A DNA stretch of 64,000 bases from Segatella buccae ATCC 33574 (GTDB lineage Bacteria > Bacteroidota > Bacteroidia > Bacteroidales > Bacteroidaceae): positions 533,660-597,659 of the forward strand of contig NZ_GL586311.1 of NCBI RefSeq assembly GCF_000184945.1, in the 5' to 3' direction. Below the pieces are notes generated by a model. It saw only the letters and a program-made list of their open reading frames with translations, made no database searches and was not told the DNA's origin. Positions 53,891 to 62,555 of this stretch are shown here, one piece after another. The stretch's first letter is position 1; each line of letters opens with the position of its first letter. The position numbers were made by a program, and so were the translations under genes.

Positions 53891-54436
53891 ATGAAACATC
53901 CTTTGGAACTGTTCCGTTTCTGCCCACGATGCGGGGCTGACAGGTTCGACATACAAGACGAAAAAAGCAAGCGTTGTGCCGCATGCGGATTTGAGTATTA
54001 CCTCAACCCGAGTGCGGCCACCGTGGCCCTGATTGTCAATGAACAGGACGAACTTCTCGTGGTAAAACGCGCAAAAGCTCCCGCCAAAGGCACACTTGAC
54101 CTCCCCGGAGGCTTTGCCGACATCGGAGAGACAAGCGAGGAAGGGATAGTAAGGGAAGTTTTGGAAGAAACGGGGCTACATGTGACAAGTGTACGGTATC
54201 TGTTTAGCGAATCCAACACCTACCTTTATTCCGGTCTCTTGATTCCCACACTCGACCAATTTTTCTTTTGCGAGGTAGATAGCACGACCAATCTACATGC
54301 TCACGACGATGCTGCTGAATGCCTGTGGATCCCCTTCCACAAACTTCATCCAGACCAATTCGGACTCGACTCCATCAGTCGGGGCATCAAAGTCTTTCTG
54401 TCAAAACATACAAGAAACACGCGCCACAATCATTAA
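53891..54436 (+). CDS. Nudix hydrolase with N-terminal zinc ribbon
   Basis: This 181-residue protein has a zinc ribbon (CPRCGADRF and CAACGFEYY) and a Nudix domain with the full motif GGFADIGETSEEGIVREVLEETGL (GX5EX7REVLEETGL). The N-terminal zinc ribbon plus Nudix layout is found in NudC-like NADH pyrophosphatases and related small proteins; this one is shorter than NudC. It begins 15 bases after the esterase stop codon, so it may share the transcript. The substrate is a nucleoside diphosphate derivative, not further specified. Confidence 0.9.
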   Translation: MKHPLELFRFCPRCGADRFDIQDEKSKRCAACGFEYYLNPSAATVALIVNEQDELLVVKRAKAPAKGTLDLPGGFADIGETSEEGIVREVLEETGLHVTSVRYLFSESNTYLYSGLLIPTLDQFFFCEVDSTTNLHAHDDAAECLWIPFHKLHPDQFGLDSISRGIKVFLSKHTRNTRHNH

Positions 54437-54484
54437 AAAAACAAAAAAACTTTTATATAATAAGGTATAAGCCAAACTTTTGCG

Positions 54485-54492
54485 TACTTTTG
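54485..54492 (+). promoter_or_regulatory. -7 box of topA
   Basis: TACTTTTG matches TAnnTTTG and lies 28 bases before the ATG at 54521. No TTTG is seen at the expected upstream distance. Confidence 0.5.
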
Positions 54493-54520
54493 CCGCCTAA
54501 ATAACAGATACAGACGAATT

Positions 54521-56854
54521 ATGCAAGACAATCTGGTAATAGTCGAGAGCCCCGCAAAGGCCAAGACCATTGAAAAGTTTTTAGGAAAAGACTTCAAAGT
54601 GATGTCAAGCTACGGCCACATCCGCGACTTGAAGAAAAAAGAGCTCAGCATTGATGAAGACACGCTTGAGCCCACTTATGAAATTCCCGACGAGAAACAA
54701 AAGCTCGTCAACGAACTGAAGAAAAACGCCAAAGAGGCCAAGAAGATTTGGCTCGCGTCCGATGAAGACCGCGAAGGAGAAGCCATCTCGTGGCACCTTT
54801 GCGAGGTGTTGGGACTGGACGAGGCGAAAACCAGCCGCATCGTCTTTCACGAAATCACCAAACCGGCCATCCTCAAAGCCATTGAGACCCCGAGACATTT
54901 GGACATGAACCTTGTGAACGCACAGCAGGCACGCCGCGTGCTCGACCGTCTGGTGGGCTTCAAGCTCTCTCCGGTGTTGTGGCGCAAGGTGAAACCGGCT
55001 CTCTCAGCCGGCCGTGTGCAGAGCGTGGCCGTGAGACTCATCGTGGAGCGGGAACGCGAAATACAATCATTCAAGACCGAACCCTATTACCGGGTGACCG
55101 CCATCTTTGCCCTGATTGCCGAAGACGGCAGCGCAACCGAGGTAAAAGCCGAGCTCGACCGACGCTTCAAGACCCACGAAGAGGTGGAAACGTTTCTCGA
55201 AAAGTGCAAGTCGGCTACCTACACGGTGGACAGCGTGGCCAAAAAACCGCTCAAACGCACACCGGCTCCACCCTTCACCACCTCCACCCTGCAACAGGAA
55301 GCAGCCCGCAAACTGGGTTTCACCGTGAGCCAGACCATGATGGTGGCCCAAAGGCTCTACGAGAACGGACGCATCACCTATATGCGTACCGACTCGGTGA
55401 ATCTCTCCGGACTGTGCATCAACGCCAGCAAGGAAGAAGTCATCAAACTCTGGGGCGAGGAATACAGCAAGCCACGCAACTACCACACGCACTCGAAAGG
55501 GGCACAGGAGGCCCACGAAGCCATTCGACCTACCTACATGAACGAGGTGCAAATAGAAGGGACGGCGCAGGAAAAGAAGCTCTACGAACTGATATGGAAG
55601 CGAACGGCGGCCTCGCAGATGGCCGATGCGCAGATAGAGAAGACTACTGTGAACATCGACATCAGCAACACGGAGGAGAAGTTCGTGGCCAGCGGTGAGG
55701 TCGTCGTGTTCGACGGATTCCTCAAGGTGTACCGCGAATCGACCGACGATGACGACAACGGCACGGAAGACTCATTGCACACGCTCCCTGCCATGAGAAA
55801 GGGCGACGAACTGCAACGGCGCGAGGTGACTGCCACGGAACGCTTCTCGCAAGGTCCCAACAGATATACCGAAGCCAGTCTGGTACACAAACTCGAAGAG
55901 TTGGGTATCGGCCGGCCGTCAACCTACGCCCCCACCATCTCCACCATACAGCAGCGCGAATACGTGCAGAAGGGGGACAAGAAGGGGGAAGAACGAACCT
56001 ACACCATCGACACGCTGAAAGGCATCAAGGTGACGCAGAAGACCAAAAAGGAAATGGCGGGCTCGGAGAAAGGCAAACTGCTGCCTACAGACATTGGCAT
56101 CGTGGTCAACGACTTCCTCATGGAGAACTTCCCCGAAATCATGGACTATAACTTCACGGCCAACGTGGAGCAGAAGTTCGATGATGTGGCCGAGGGAAAG
56201 ACGGAATGGACAAAGATGATGAAGCAGTTTGACAAGTCGTTTGAACCCACCGTAGAAAAGGTGATGAACGCCCGGAGCGAGCATAAGGCCGGCGAACGGG
56301 AACTGGGCACCGACCCGGCAAGCGGCAAACCGGTATTTGTGAAGATAGGACGCTTCGGTCCGGTGGTACAGATAGGTTCGGCCGATGACAAGGAGAAACC
56401 CCGCTTCTCTCAGCTCCCGGCTGACAAGAGCATCGAGACCATCACGCTCGAAGAGGCACTCGAACTGTTCAAGCTGCCCCGCACACTGGGCAAGTTTGAG
56501 GGTCTGACAGTCACAGTCGGTGCCGGCCGCTTCGGCCCTTACGTGCTCCACAACAAGAAATATGTGTCGCTGCCCAAGGAGGAAGACCCGATGACCATCT
56601 CGCTGGAAACGGCCATCGAACTCATCATCAAAAAACGTGAACAGGAGAAGGAACGCCACATCAAGACTTTTGCCGAAGACGCAAAGCTCGAGGTGCTCAA
56701 CGGACGATACGGCCCCTACATAGCCTACGACGGGAAGAACTACCGTATGCCCAAGGACAAGCACGAGCACGCAGCCGAACTCACCTTCGAGGAGTGTATG
56801 GACATCGTGAACAACGCCCCCGAACCCAAGCCGGCGAGAAGAAAGAGAAAATGA
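54521..56854 (+). CDS. topA: DNA topoisomerase I
   Basis: Type IA topoisomerase relaxes negative supercoils. The 777-residue protein has the Toprim domain (VIVESPAKAKTIEKFLG and DEDREGEAISWHL) and the active-site tyrosine in GRITYMRTDS (Tyr287). The C-terminal third has three copies of a GRFGPxV-type repeat (GRFGPVVQIG, GRFGPYVLHNKKYVSLP, GRYGPYIAYDGKNYRMP) in place of four-cysteine zinc fingers, a pattern common in Bacteroidota. It ends with a basic tail. It is followed by aroK with a four-base overlap (ATGA). Confidence 0.97.
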   Translation: MQDNLVIVESPAKAKTIEKFLGKDFKVMSSYGHIRDLKKKELSIDEDTLEPTYEIPDEKQKLVNELKKNAKEAKKIWLASDEDREGEAISWHLCEVLGLDEAKTSRIVFHEITKPAILKAIETPRHLDMNLVNAQQARRVLDRLVGFKLSPVLWRKVKPALSAGRVQSVAVRLIVEREREIQSFKTEPYYRVTAIFALIAEDGSATEVKAELDRRFKTHEEVETFLEKCKSATYTVDSVAKKPLKRTPAPPFTTSTLQQEAARKLGFTVSQTMMVAQRLYENGRITYMRTDSVNLSGLCINASKEEVIKLWGEEYSKPRNYHTHSKGAQEAHEAIRPTYMNEVQIEGTAQEKKLYELIWKRTAASQMADAQIEKTTVNIDISNTEEKFVASGEVVVFDGFLKVYRESTDDDDNGTEDSLHTLPAMRKGDELQRREVTATERFSQGPNRYTEASLVHKLEELGIGRPSTYAPTISTIQQREYVQKGDKKGEERTYTIDTLKGIKVTQKTKKEMAGSEKGKLLPTDIGIVVNDFLMENFPEIMDYNFTANVEQKFDDVAEGKTEWTKMMKQFDKSFEPTVEKVMNARSEHKAGERELGTDPASGKPVFVKIGRFGPVVQIGSADDKEKPRFSQLPADKSIETITLEEALELFKLPRTLGKFEGLTVTVGAGRFGPYVLHNKKYVSLPKEEDPMTISLETAIELIIKKREQEKERHIKTFAEDAKLEVLNGRYGPYIAYDGKNYRMPKDKHEHAAELTFEECMDIVNNAPEPKPARRKRK

Positions 56855-57378
56855 AAAGAATCATCATCATAGGGTACATGGGGGCCGGCAAGACCACCGT
56901 GGGCAAGGCGTTGGCCAAAGACCTCGGCATGGATTTCTACGACCTTGACTGGTATATCGAAAACCGGATGCGCAAAACGGTGAAGCAGCTGTTTGACGAG
57001 GGCGGAGAAGAGGGTTTCAGAAAGATAGAGCGTAACCTGCTCCACGAGGTGGCCGAGTTTGAAAACATCGTGCTCAGCTGTGGCGGGGGGACTCCCTGCT
57101 TCGGTGACAACATTGACTACATGAACAATCAGGGCACAACACTCTATCTGAAAGCCTCTCCGCAGGTGCTCTATGGGCATCTGAAAATGGGTAAGACAGT
57201 GCGCCCGCTGCTGCTCGGCAAGACACCCGAGGAGGTGGAACGCTTCATCGGTGAGCATCTGAAGGCCCGCGAACCGTTCTACGAGAAAGCCCAATACACC
57301 CTTGATGTGAACTTAATGGACAATTACGACAAAATAAAAATATCGGTAGCTAAAGCCAAAAAGCTTTTAGGATTATGA
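56851..57378 (+). CDS. aroK: shikimate kinase
   Basis: Shikimate kinase phosphorylates shikimate in the pathway to chorismate. The 175-residue protein has the P-loop GYMGAGKTTVGK, DLDWYIENRM with the shikimate-binding aspartate, GFRKIERNLL and VLSCGGGTPCFGDN with the conserved GGG turn, and the lid near RPLLLGKTPEEVERF. I start it at the ATG at 56851, which overlaps the topA stop; its own stop overlaps the speA start in the same way, so topA-aroK-speA are translationally coupled. Confidence 0.95.
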   Translation: MKRIIIIGYMGAGKTTVGKALAKDLGMDFYDLDWYIENRMRKTVKQLFDEGGEEGFRKIERNLLHEVAEFENIVLSCGGGTPCFGDNIDYMNNQGTTLYLKASPQVLYGHLKMGKTVRPLLLGKTPEEVERFIGEHLKAREPFYEKAQYTLDVNLMDNYDKIKISVAKAKKLLGL

Positions 57379-59267
57379 AGAAATGGACCACAGAAGACTC
57401 TAAGGAACTCTACAACATCAACGGATGGGGCACTTCCTATTTCGGCGTCAACGACAAAGGCGACGTCTATGTCACACCCTGCAAGGACAACACACAGATA
57501 GACTTGCGTGACGTGATGGACGAGCTGGCACTGCGCGACGTCACGCCACCGGTGCTTCTGCGCTTCCCCGACATCCTTGACAACCGCATCGAGAAGACGG
57601 CAAGCTGCTTCCAAAAGGCCAAGGAAGAATATAACTATAAGGGGGAAAACTTCATCATCTACCCCATCAAGGTGAACCAGATGCAGCCGGTGGTGGAAGA
57701 GATCATCTCACATGGCCGCAAGTTCAATCTGGGGCTGGAGGCCGGCAGCAAACCCGAACTGCATGCTGTGATCGCCGTGCAGTGCCAGAGCGACTCGCTC
57801 ATCATCTGCAACGGCTACAAGGATCAAAGCTACATCGAACTGGCACTGCTTGCCCAAAAGATGGGGAAGCGCATCTTCATCGTGGTGGAAAAGCTCAACG
57901 AACTGGAAATCATTGCCAAAGCTGCCAAAAAACTCAACGTGAAACCCAACTTAGGCATCCGCATCAAGCTCGCGTCGAGCGGTTCGGGCAAGTGGGAAGA
58001 CAGCGGGGGCGACGCCAGCAAATTCGGCCTCAACTCCTCCGAACTGCTTGAAGCCCTGCACATGCTCGATGAGAAGGGGCTACACGACAGCCTGCGCCTC
58101 ATCCACTTCCACATAGGAAGCCAGATAACGAAAATCCGGCGCATACAAACGGCGCTCCGCGAAGCGGCACAGTTCTACATCAACCTGCACAAGATGGGCT
58201 ATAACGTAGACTTCGTGGACTGTGGGGGCGGCCTCGGGGTGGACTACGACGGAACACGCTCGTCGTCGAGTGAGAGTTCGGTGAACTACTCCATTCAGGA
58301 ATACGTGAACGACTGCATCTACACCTTTGTCGATGCAGCCGACAAGAACGACATCTCCCATCCCAACATCATCACCGAGAGCGGACGCTCGCTGGCGGCC
58401 CACCACTCCGTGCTCGTCATCGACGTGCTCGAGACGGCTTCGCTGCCGGAGATGCCAGAGGAGTTTGAGGCTAAGGAGACCGACCACCAGTTGGTGAAAG
58501 ACCTCTACGACATCTGGGACAATCTCAATCCCCGATCCATGCTCGAAGACTGGCACGATGCCGAGCAGATACGCGAGGAGGCACTCGACCTCTTCAGCCA
58601 CGGCATCGTAGACCTGCGCACAAGGGCCGAGATAGAGAGCATGTACTGGAGTGTGTGCCGGGAAATCAACGTGTTGGCTAAGTCGCTCAAGCATACACCG
58701 GAGGAGTTGAGGAAGCTCGACAAACTGCTGGCCGACAAGTATTTCTGCAACTTCTCGCTCTTTCAGTCGCTCCCCGACAGTTGGGCCATCGACCAACTTT
58801 TCCCCATCATGCCTATCCAGCGGCTCAACGAGCGACCCAACCGCAACGCTACCTTGCAGGATATCACCTGCGACAGCGACGGCAAGATAGCCAACTTCGT
58901 CACCGACGGGCATGTGGGCCACGTGCTGCCCGTGCATCCGCTCAAGCGCAACGAGCCTTACTATCTCGGTGTGTTCCTCGTGGGGGCCTATCAGGAGATT
59001 CTCGGTGATATGCACAACCTCTTTGGCGACACCAATGCCGTGCACATCTCAGTGAAAGACGGGCAATACCACATCGACCAAATCATCGATGGCGAAACAG
59101 TGGAAGAAGTGCTCGACTACGTACAGTACAATCCGAAGAAACTCGTTCGCCAGCTCGAAATCTGGGTCACCAAGAGCGTGAAGCAAGGCAAAATCAGCCT
59201 TGAAGAGGGCAAAGAATTCCTGAGCAACTACCGTTCGGGGCTCTACGGATACACCTATTTGGAATAA
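57375..59267 (+). CDS. speA: biosynthetic arginine decarboxylase
   Basis: SpeA converts arginine to agmatine, the first step of polyamine synthesis by the agmatine route. The 630-residue PLP enzyme has the lysine motif YPIKVNQMQPVVEEI, the glycine-rich GIRIKLASSGSGKWEDSGGD, the phosphate-binding region VDCGGGLGVDYDG and ESGRSLAAHHSVLV near the middle. Length and motifs fit the biosynthetic type rather than the acid-induced one. It overlaps aroK by four bases; argB follows after 67 bases, so arginine supply and use may be co-expressed. Confidence 0.96.
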   Translation: MKKWTTEDSKELYNINGWGTSYFGVNDKGDVYVTPCKDNTQIDLRDVMDELALRDVTPPVLLRFPDILDNRIEKTASCFQKAKEEYNYKGENFIIYPIKVNQMQPVVEEIISHGRKFNLGLEAGSKPELHAVIAVQCQSDSLIICNGYKDQSYIELALLAQKMGKRIFIVVEKLNELEIIAKAAKKLNVKPNLGIRIKLASSGSGKWEDSGGDASKFGLNSSELLEALHMLDEKGLHDSLRLIHFHIGSQITKIRRIQTALREAAQFYINLHKMGYNVDFVDCGGGLGVDYDGTRSSSSESSVNYSIQEYVNDCIYTFVDAADKNDISHPNIITESGRSLAAHHSVLVIDVLETASLPEMPEEFEAKETDHQLVKDLYDIWDNLNPRSMLEDWHDAEQIREEALDLFSHGIVDLRTRAEIESMYWSVCREINVLAKSLKHTPEELRKLDKLLADKYFCNFSLFQSLPDSWAIDQLFPIMPIQRLNERPNRNATLQDITCDSDGKIANFVTDGHVGHVLPVHPLKRNEPYYLGVFLVGAYQEILGDMHNLFGDTNAVHISVKDGQYHIDQIIDGETVEEVLDYVQYNPKKLVRQLEIWVTKSVKQGKISLEEGKEFLSNYRSGLYGYTYLE

Positions 59268-59334
59268 CGACAAAGTCTCCTCTCCTTGCCCCACAGACGG
59301 GGGAGAGGAAAAGGGACGATAGAGAAACCAACCA

Positions 59335-60180
59335 ATGGAAACGAAGGAAAAAGAGAAGCTCTTTATTATAAAGGTGGGCGGCGCTGTCGTGGAGGCTCCC
59401 GACAGTCTCGACCGGTTGCTCAAGGACTTTGCCGCCCTCCCGGGCCGCAAAGTCCTTGTGCATGGTGGCGGTCGCCGGGCAACCAAGGTGGCCGCCGCAC
59501 TGGGCATCGAAAGCAAAATGGTGGGCGGCCGACGCATCACCGATGCCGGTATGCTGGAGGTGGTAACAATGGTTTATGGCGGACTGGTCAACAAAAATCT
59601 CGTGGCCAAGCTCCAAGCCAACGGAGTGAACGCGCTGGGGCTGACCGGTGCCGACATGGACATCATCCGCAGCAGAAAGCGTCCGCCGGTATTACTCCCC
59701 GCCTCATCTCAACCCTCCCTTAACACCCAACATCCAACACCCAACACCTCCCCCATCGACTTTGGTTTCGTAGGCGACGTGGAACATGCCGATGGAGACA
59801 GACTCGCAGCACTGATCGAAAAAGGCATCACCCCCGTATTGGCACCGCTCACCCACGACGGCCGGGGCAACATCCTCAACACCAATGCCGACACCATAGC
59901 CGGCGAGACGGCCAAAGCCCTCGCCCCTTTCTACGATGTGACGCTCGTCTACTCGTTTGAGAAAAAAGGCGTACTTGCCCGACCCGACGACGATGACAGC
60001 GTGATTCCCGTCATCACCCGCTCCGACTTCAATCGGCTCGTGGCCGAAGGGACCATAGCCGGCGGCATGATTCCCAAACTCGAAAACGCCCTCGCCGCCG
60101 TCGATGCCGGCGTGAAAGAAGTCATCATCACCCTCGCTACAGCCATCGACGGACACCACGGCACTGTCATCAAAAGGTGA
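59335..60180 (+). CDS. argB: acetylglutamate kinase with a repeat-derived insertion
   Basis: ArgB phosphorylates N-acetylglutamate in arginine synthesis. The 281-residue protein has the family blocks FIIKVGGAVVEAP, VLVHGGGRRATKVAAALG, RRITDAGMLEVV, GLTGADMDII and the later VLAPLTHDGRGNILNTNADTIAGETAKAL. Between RSRKRPP and IDFGFVGDVEHAD there is an extra stretch of about 20 residues (LLPASSQPSLNTQHPTPNTS) rich in Ser, Pro, Thr and Asn; relatives I recall go almost directly from KRP to the DYGFVGDV block. Its DNA matches an intergenic repeat (see 59715-59756). The insertion keeps the frame, so the enzyme may still work. Confidence 0.92.
   Translation: METKEKEKLFIIKVGGAVVEAPDSLDRLLKDFAALPGRKVLVHGGGRRATKVAAALGIESKMVGGRRITDAGMLEVVTMVYGGLVNKNLVAKLQANGVNALGLTGADMDIIRSRKRPPVLLPASSQPSLNTQHPTPNTSPIDFGFVGDVEHADGDRLAALIEKGITPVLAPLTHDGRGNILNTNADTIAGETAKALAPFYDVTLVYSFEKKGVLARPDDDDSVIPVITRSDFNRLVAEGTIAGGMIPKLENALAAVDAGVKEVIITLATAIDGHHGTVIKR
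59715..59756 (+). repeat. AACACC-type repeat inside argB
   Basis: This stretch consists of CAACA and CACC words (TTAACACCCAACATCCAACA and onwards). AACACCCAACACCTC at 59736-59750 is identical to 8872-8886 in the gap upstream of the WYL gene, and the match goes on for about six more bases with one deletion. It encodes the central part of the ArgB insertion. Confidence 0.65.
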
Positions 60181-60221
60181 TAAAGCTGTATCTCGGTTTT
60201 GTAAGAGAAGCCCTCGGAACG

Positions 60222-60309
60222 GTGCAAACCGTTTGCACCATCCGTGCACGGTTCATGCACCACCCGTGCACGGCCTATGAACGGAGCGTGCAGCATCTCT
60301 GCACCACCT
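60222..60309. repeat. four tandem 22-base units, each GTGCA-N7-TGCAC
   Basis: GTGCA starts at 60222, 60244, 60266 and 60288, exactly 22 bases apart. TGCAC lies 12 bases after each start at 60234, 60256 and 60300; the third unit has lost it. Each unit is a short dyad, and the first extends to GGTGCAAAC-C-GTTTGCACC. The block lies between argB and the ECF operon at 60526. The rest of the gap (60310-60525) shows nothing that I can name. Confidence 0.75.
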
Positions 60310-60525
60310 CCACAGCAACCCTCCGGAGTACCCGCTTTCATAAAACCGCTTTTCAACCAAGTAGCACCAAACCCTCAACCAAGGCAGCCCTCCTCCCCGG
60401 GTTGGGTAAGATTCGACGCTGTCGAATCCTTCCCACCAACCCGTTAATAAATATTAAAACAAACAAAACACCCTCCCCCTTCTGTAACTTTCCCCTCCCC
60501 CAATCGTCATTATATCAGAGAGAAG

Positions 60526-61038
60526 ATGAAAACGATCAGTTTCCGAAATGATATCCTGCCGCTGAAGAACGAACTTTACCGGCTTGCTCTCCGTATCACG
60601 CTCAACAACGCGGAAGCCGAAGACATCGTGCAGGACACGCTGATCAAAGTCTGGAACGCCCGCGAGCGCTGGAACGAGATAGACTCCATCGAGGCCTACA
60701 GTCTCACCATAGCCCGCAACCTCTCACTCGACCGCATCAGAAAGCAAGACAACCAAAACGATTCGCTTGACGATGCCAACACCGAAAGGGCCGACCACTC
60801 ATCCAATCCCTACGAGCAAATGCTGCAAAAAGACCGCATGGCCATCGTGAAGCGACTCGTGGACGAACTGCCCGAAAAGCAACGCAGCTGTATGCAGCTC
60901 AGAGACTTTGAAGGAAAGCCCTATAAGGAAATAGCCGATGTGCTGGGCATCACGGAAGAACAAGTGAAAGTGAACATCTTCAGAGCCCGGCAAAACATCA
61001 AACAACGTTATCAAGAATTCGACAAATATGGATTATAA
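60526..61038 (+). CDS. ECF-type RNA polymerase sigma factor
   Basis: This 170-residue sigma-70 family protein has sigma region 2 (about 10-80, AEDIVQDTLIKVWNARERWNEIDS, LTIARNLSLDRIRK) and region 4 (about 105-165, LPEKQRSCMQLRDFEGKPYKEIADVLGITEEQVKVNIFRARQ). It directs polymerase to a regulon that cannot be seen from here. The downstream membrane protein gene overlaps it by 11 bases and is probably its regulator. A 22-base tandem repeat lies upstream and could bind a regulator of this operon. Confidence 0.94.
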   Translation: MKTISFRNDILPLKNELYRLALRITLNNAEAEDIVQDTLIKVWNARERWNEIDSIEAYSLTIARNLSLDRIRKQDNQNDSLDDANTERADHSSNPYEQMLQKDRMAIVKRLVDELPEKQRSCMQLRDFEGKPYKEIADVLGITEEQVKVNIFRARQNIKQRYQEFDKYGL

Positions 61039-61507
61039 GTATATCAACCAGCTTTTGGAGCGCTACTGGAATGGCGAGACTACTCTTGAGGAAGAGGAGA
61101 TTCTTCGCGCTTTCTTCAGCCAGAAAGACATTCCGGCCGAACTGCTGCCCTATCAGGCTCTGTTTGCCTACGGGCAGACCGAAAAGAAGGCCAACGTGCT
61201 GGGAGACGACTTCGACGAACGAATCCTGTCGATGATCGAGCGGAAATCTGTCAAGGCACGCATCATCCCTTTGGGACAGCGACTGAAACCCCTCTTCAAG
61301 GCTGCCGCCGTGGTGGCCATCTTCCTCACTTTGGGCAATGCGATGCAGGTTCCATTCAACGACAATGAAGGCTATAGCGTTCCGGAAAGCATCCATCCGC
61401 ATCCCGGGGCATCGGTTGCCATGGGCGACTCGGCTGTCATTGACAGCCTGCAACAAAGCAATCTTGAGCCGGCAACACCACCAACAGCCGGTTCCATCAT
61501 CAAATAA
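61028..61507 (+). CDS. membrane protein partner of the ECF sigma factor, possible anti-sigma factor
   Basis: This 159-residue protein has a cytoplasmic part (1-85, starting MDYKYINQLLERYWNGETTLEEEEILRAFF), one membrane helix (about 92-106, AAAVVAIFLTLGNAM) and a short periplasmic tail. The layout and the 11-base overlap with the ECF gene suggest an anti-sigma factor that holds the sigma factor at the membrane, although the zinc-binding anti-sigma motif (HxxxCxxC) is absent. The N-terminal WNGETTLEEE pattern is known to me from small proteins of Bacteroidales beside ECF genes. Confidence 0.8.
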   Translation: MDYKYINQLLERYWNGETTLEEEEILRAFFSQKDIPAELLPYQALFAYGQTEKKANVLGDDFDERILSMIERKSVKARIIPLGQRLKPLFKAAAVVAIFLTLGNAMQVPFNDNEGYSVPESIHPHPGASVAMGDSAVIDSLQQSNLEPATPPTAGSIIK

Positions 61508-61617
61508 GATAATTTTCTATGCTTTCTCTATAAATCATGTTTAGTAAAACAAAACAACTTTGAAGCTGTGAAGTTTCAATTCTCTCAAATTTTTCATAAC
61601 ATACTAACGTAGAAAAA

Positions 61618-61653
61618 GGGCTGTCGGTCGCAAGACCGGCAGCCCTGATTCTT
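61618..61653 (+). terminator. terminator of the ECF operon
   Basis: GGGCTGTCGGTC (61618-61629), loop GCAA, GACCGGCAGCCC (61634-61645) form a 12-base stem with one G-U pair, followed by TGATTCTTTT. It lies 111 bases after the operon's last stop codon. Confidence 0.8.
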
Positions 61654-61721
61654 TTGGCAGTTTGCCATCCTTTCAGTCTAAAAACACAATGGCAGGTCAC
61701 GCCCAAAATGCTCAAAGTGGC

Positions 61722-62555
61722 TCATTCTGCAGCAGCCTTCTTCATCCTGCGCGTCAGCTGGAAGACACTCGGAAGCAGAATGCAAAGCGAGAAGAGAAGA
61801 GCCATATAGAGCGTGTGGCGGTTGCCTTGGAAAAGGTCTATCAGTTCGCCGCTACCCGCTTGGGGCATCAGGTTGTAGACAATGTAGGCCACAGAGTTGT
61901 TCACCCCATGAAGCACAAGTCCGGGCACGATGCTCTCCGTGCGGTAATACATCCAACCGATGAGCAGCCCCATGAGAAAAGCATGAAGCCCCTGTGCCAT
62001 ATTCCAATGCACAAGAGCGAAAAGAAGTGCCGAGATGGCGATGGGCAACCAATGCCGGCGACGGTCGAAAAGGCCAAGCAGCGTGCGCAACACAGCTCCA
62101 CGGAACACCATTTCTTCGGCCAACGGAGCTAAAAGCCCGATGGCGGCATATCCCCAAGGCTCCTTGAGGATGCCCTCAAAGAGCCGTTGATAGTCTTCCG
62201 ACATGCTCACCTGTAGCTGTTCGTAGAGCCACTGCGAGGGCAACAGGAGCCCCAAAGTGAGCAAAGCCACCCACACGAGGGCCGTCCATGGTTTCGAAGC
62301 CAGATAGTCACGAGAAACGGGAGCCCATCTCAAACGTAGAAAAAGCCATATCGCCAATCCGCTGCTGACGACCATTTCCACAGCCAACAGCCAACCGTAT
62401 TCACCGACGGCCATCCCGGCGAGGACGGTTTGAGCGTCTACACCCTCCACGGCTGCATAGATACTTGCGCCTACAAGATGCACGACAAACTGCAACAGCA
62501 GGTAGACTACCACATACAACACTACATCGAGCGAAGTTCTCAATTTCTTATTCAC
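61722..62555 (-). CDS. CPBP-family intramembrane metalloprotease
   Basis: This 277-residue membrane protein has several helices and the three CPBP (Abi/Rce1-like) motifs: LAPLAEEMVFRGAVLR with the Glu-Glu pair, HWNMAQGLHAFLMGLLIGWMYYRT and LVLHGVNNSVAY. Members cut or process membrane proteins and peptides, or serve in bacteriocin self-immunity. I take the GTG at 62555 as start because it gives NKKLRTSLDVVLYVVVYLLLQ at once and overlaps the end of ribF by eight bases; the next ATG upstream (62666) lies inside ribF and would add a basic 37-residue leader. Confidence 0.85.
   Translation of the reverse strand: MNKKLRTSLDVVLYVVVYLLLQFVVHLVGASIYAAVEGVDAQTVLAGMAVGEYGWLLAVEMVVSSGLAIWLFLRLRWAPVSRDYLASKPWTALVWVALLTLGLLLPSQWLYEQLQVSMSEDYQRLFEGILKEPWGYAAIGLLAPLAEEMVFRGAVLRTLLGLFDRRRHWLPIAISALLFALVHWNMAQGLHAFLMGLLIGWMYYRTESIVPGLVLHGVNNSVAYIVYNLMPQAGSGELIDLFQGNRHTLYMALLFSLCILLPSVFQLTRRMKKAAAE

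Noticed and set aside
60177..60551. 124-codon frame across the 22-base repeat
   Set aside because: It starts with GTG inside argB and is made of repeat-encoded peptides, so it is unlikely to be translated.
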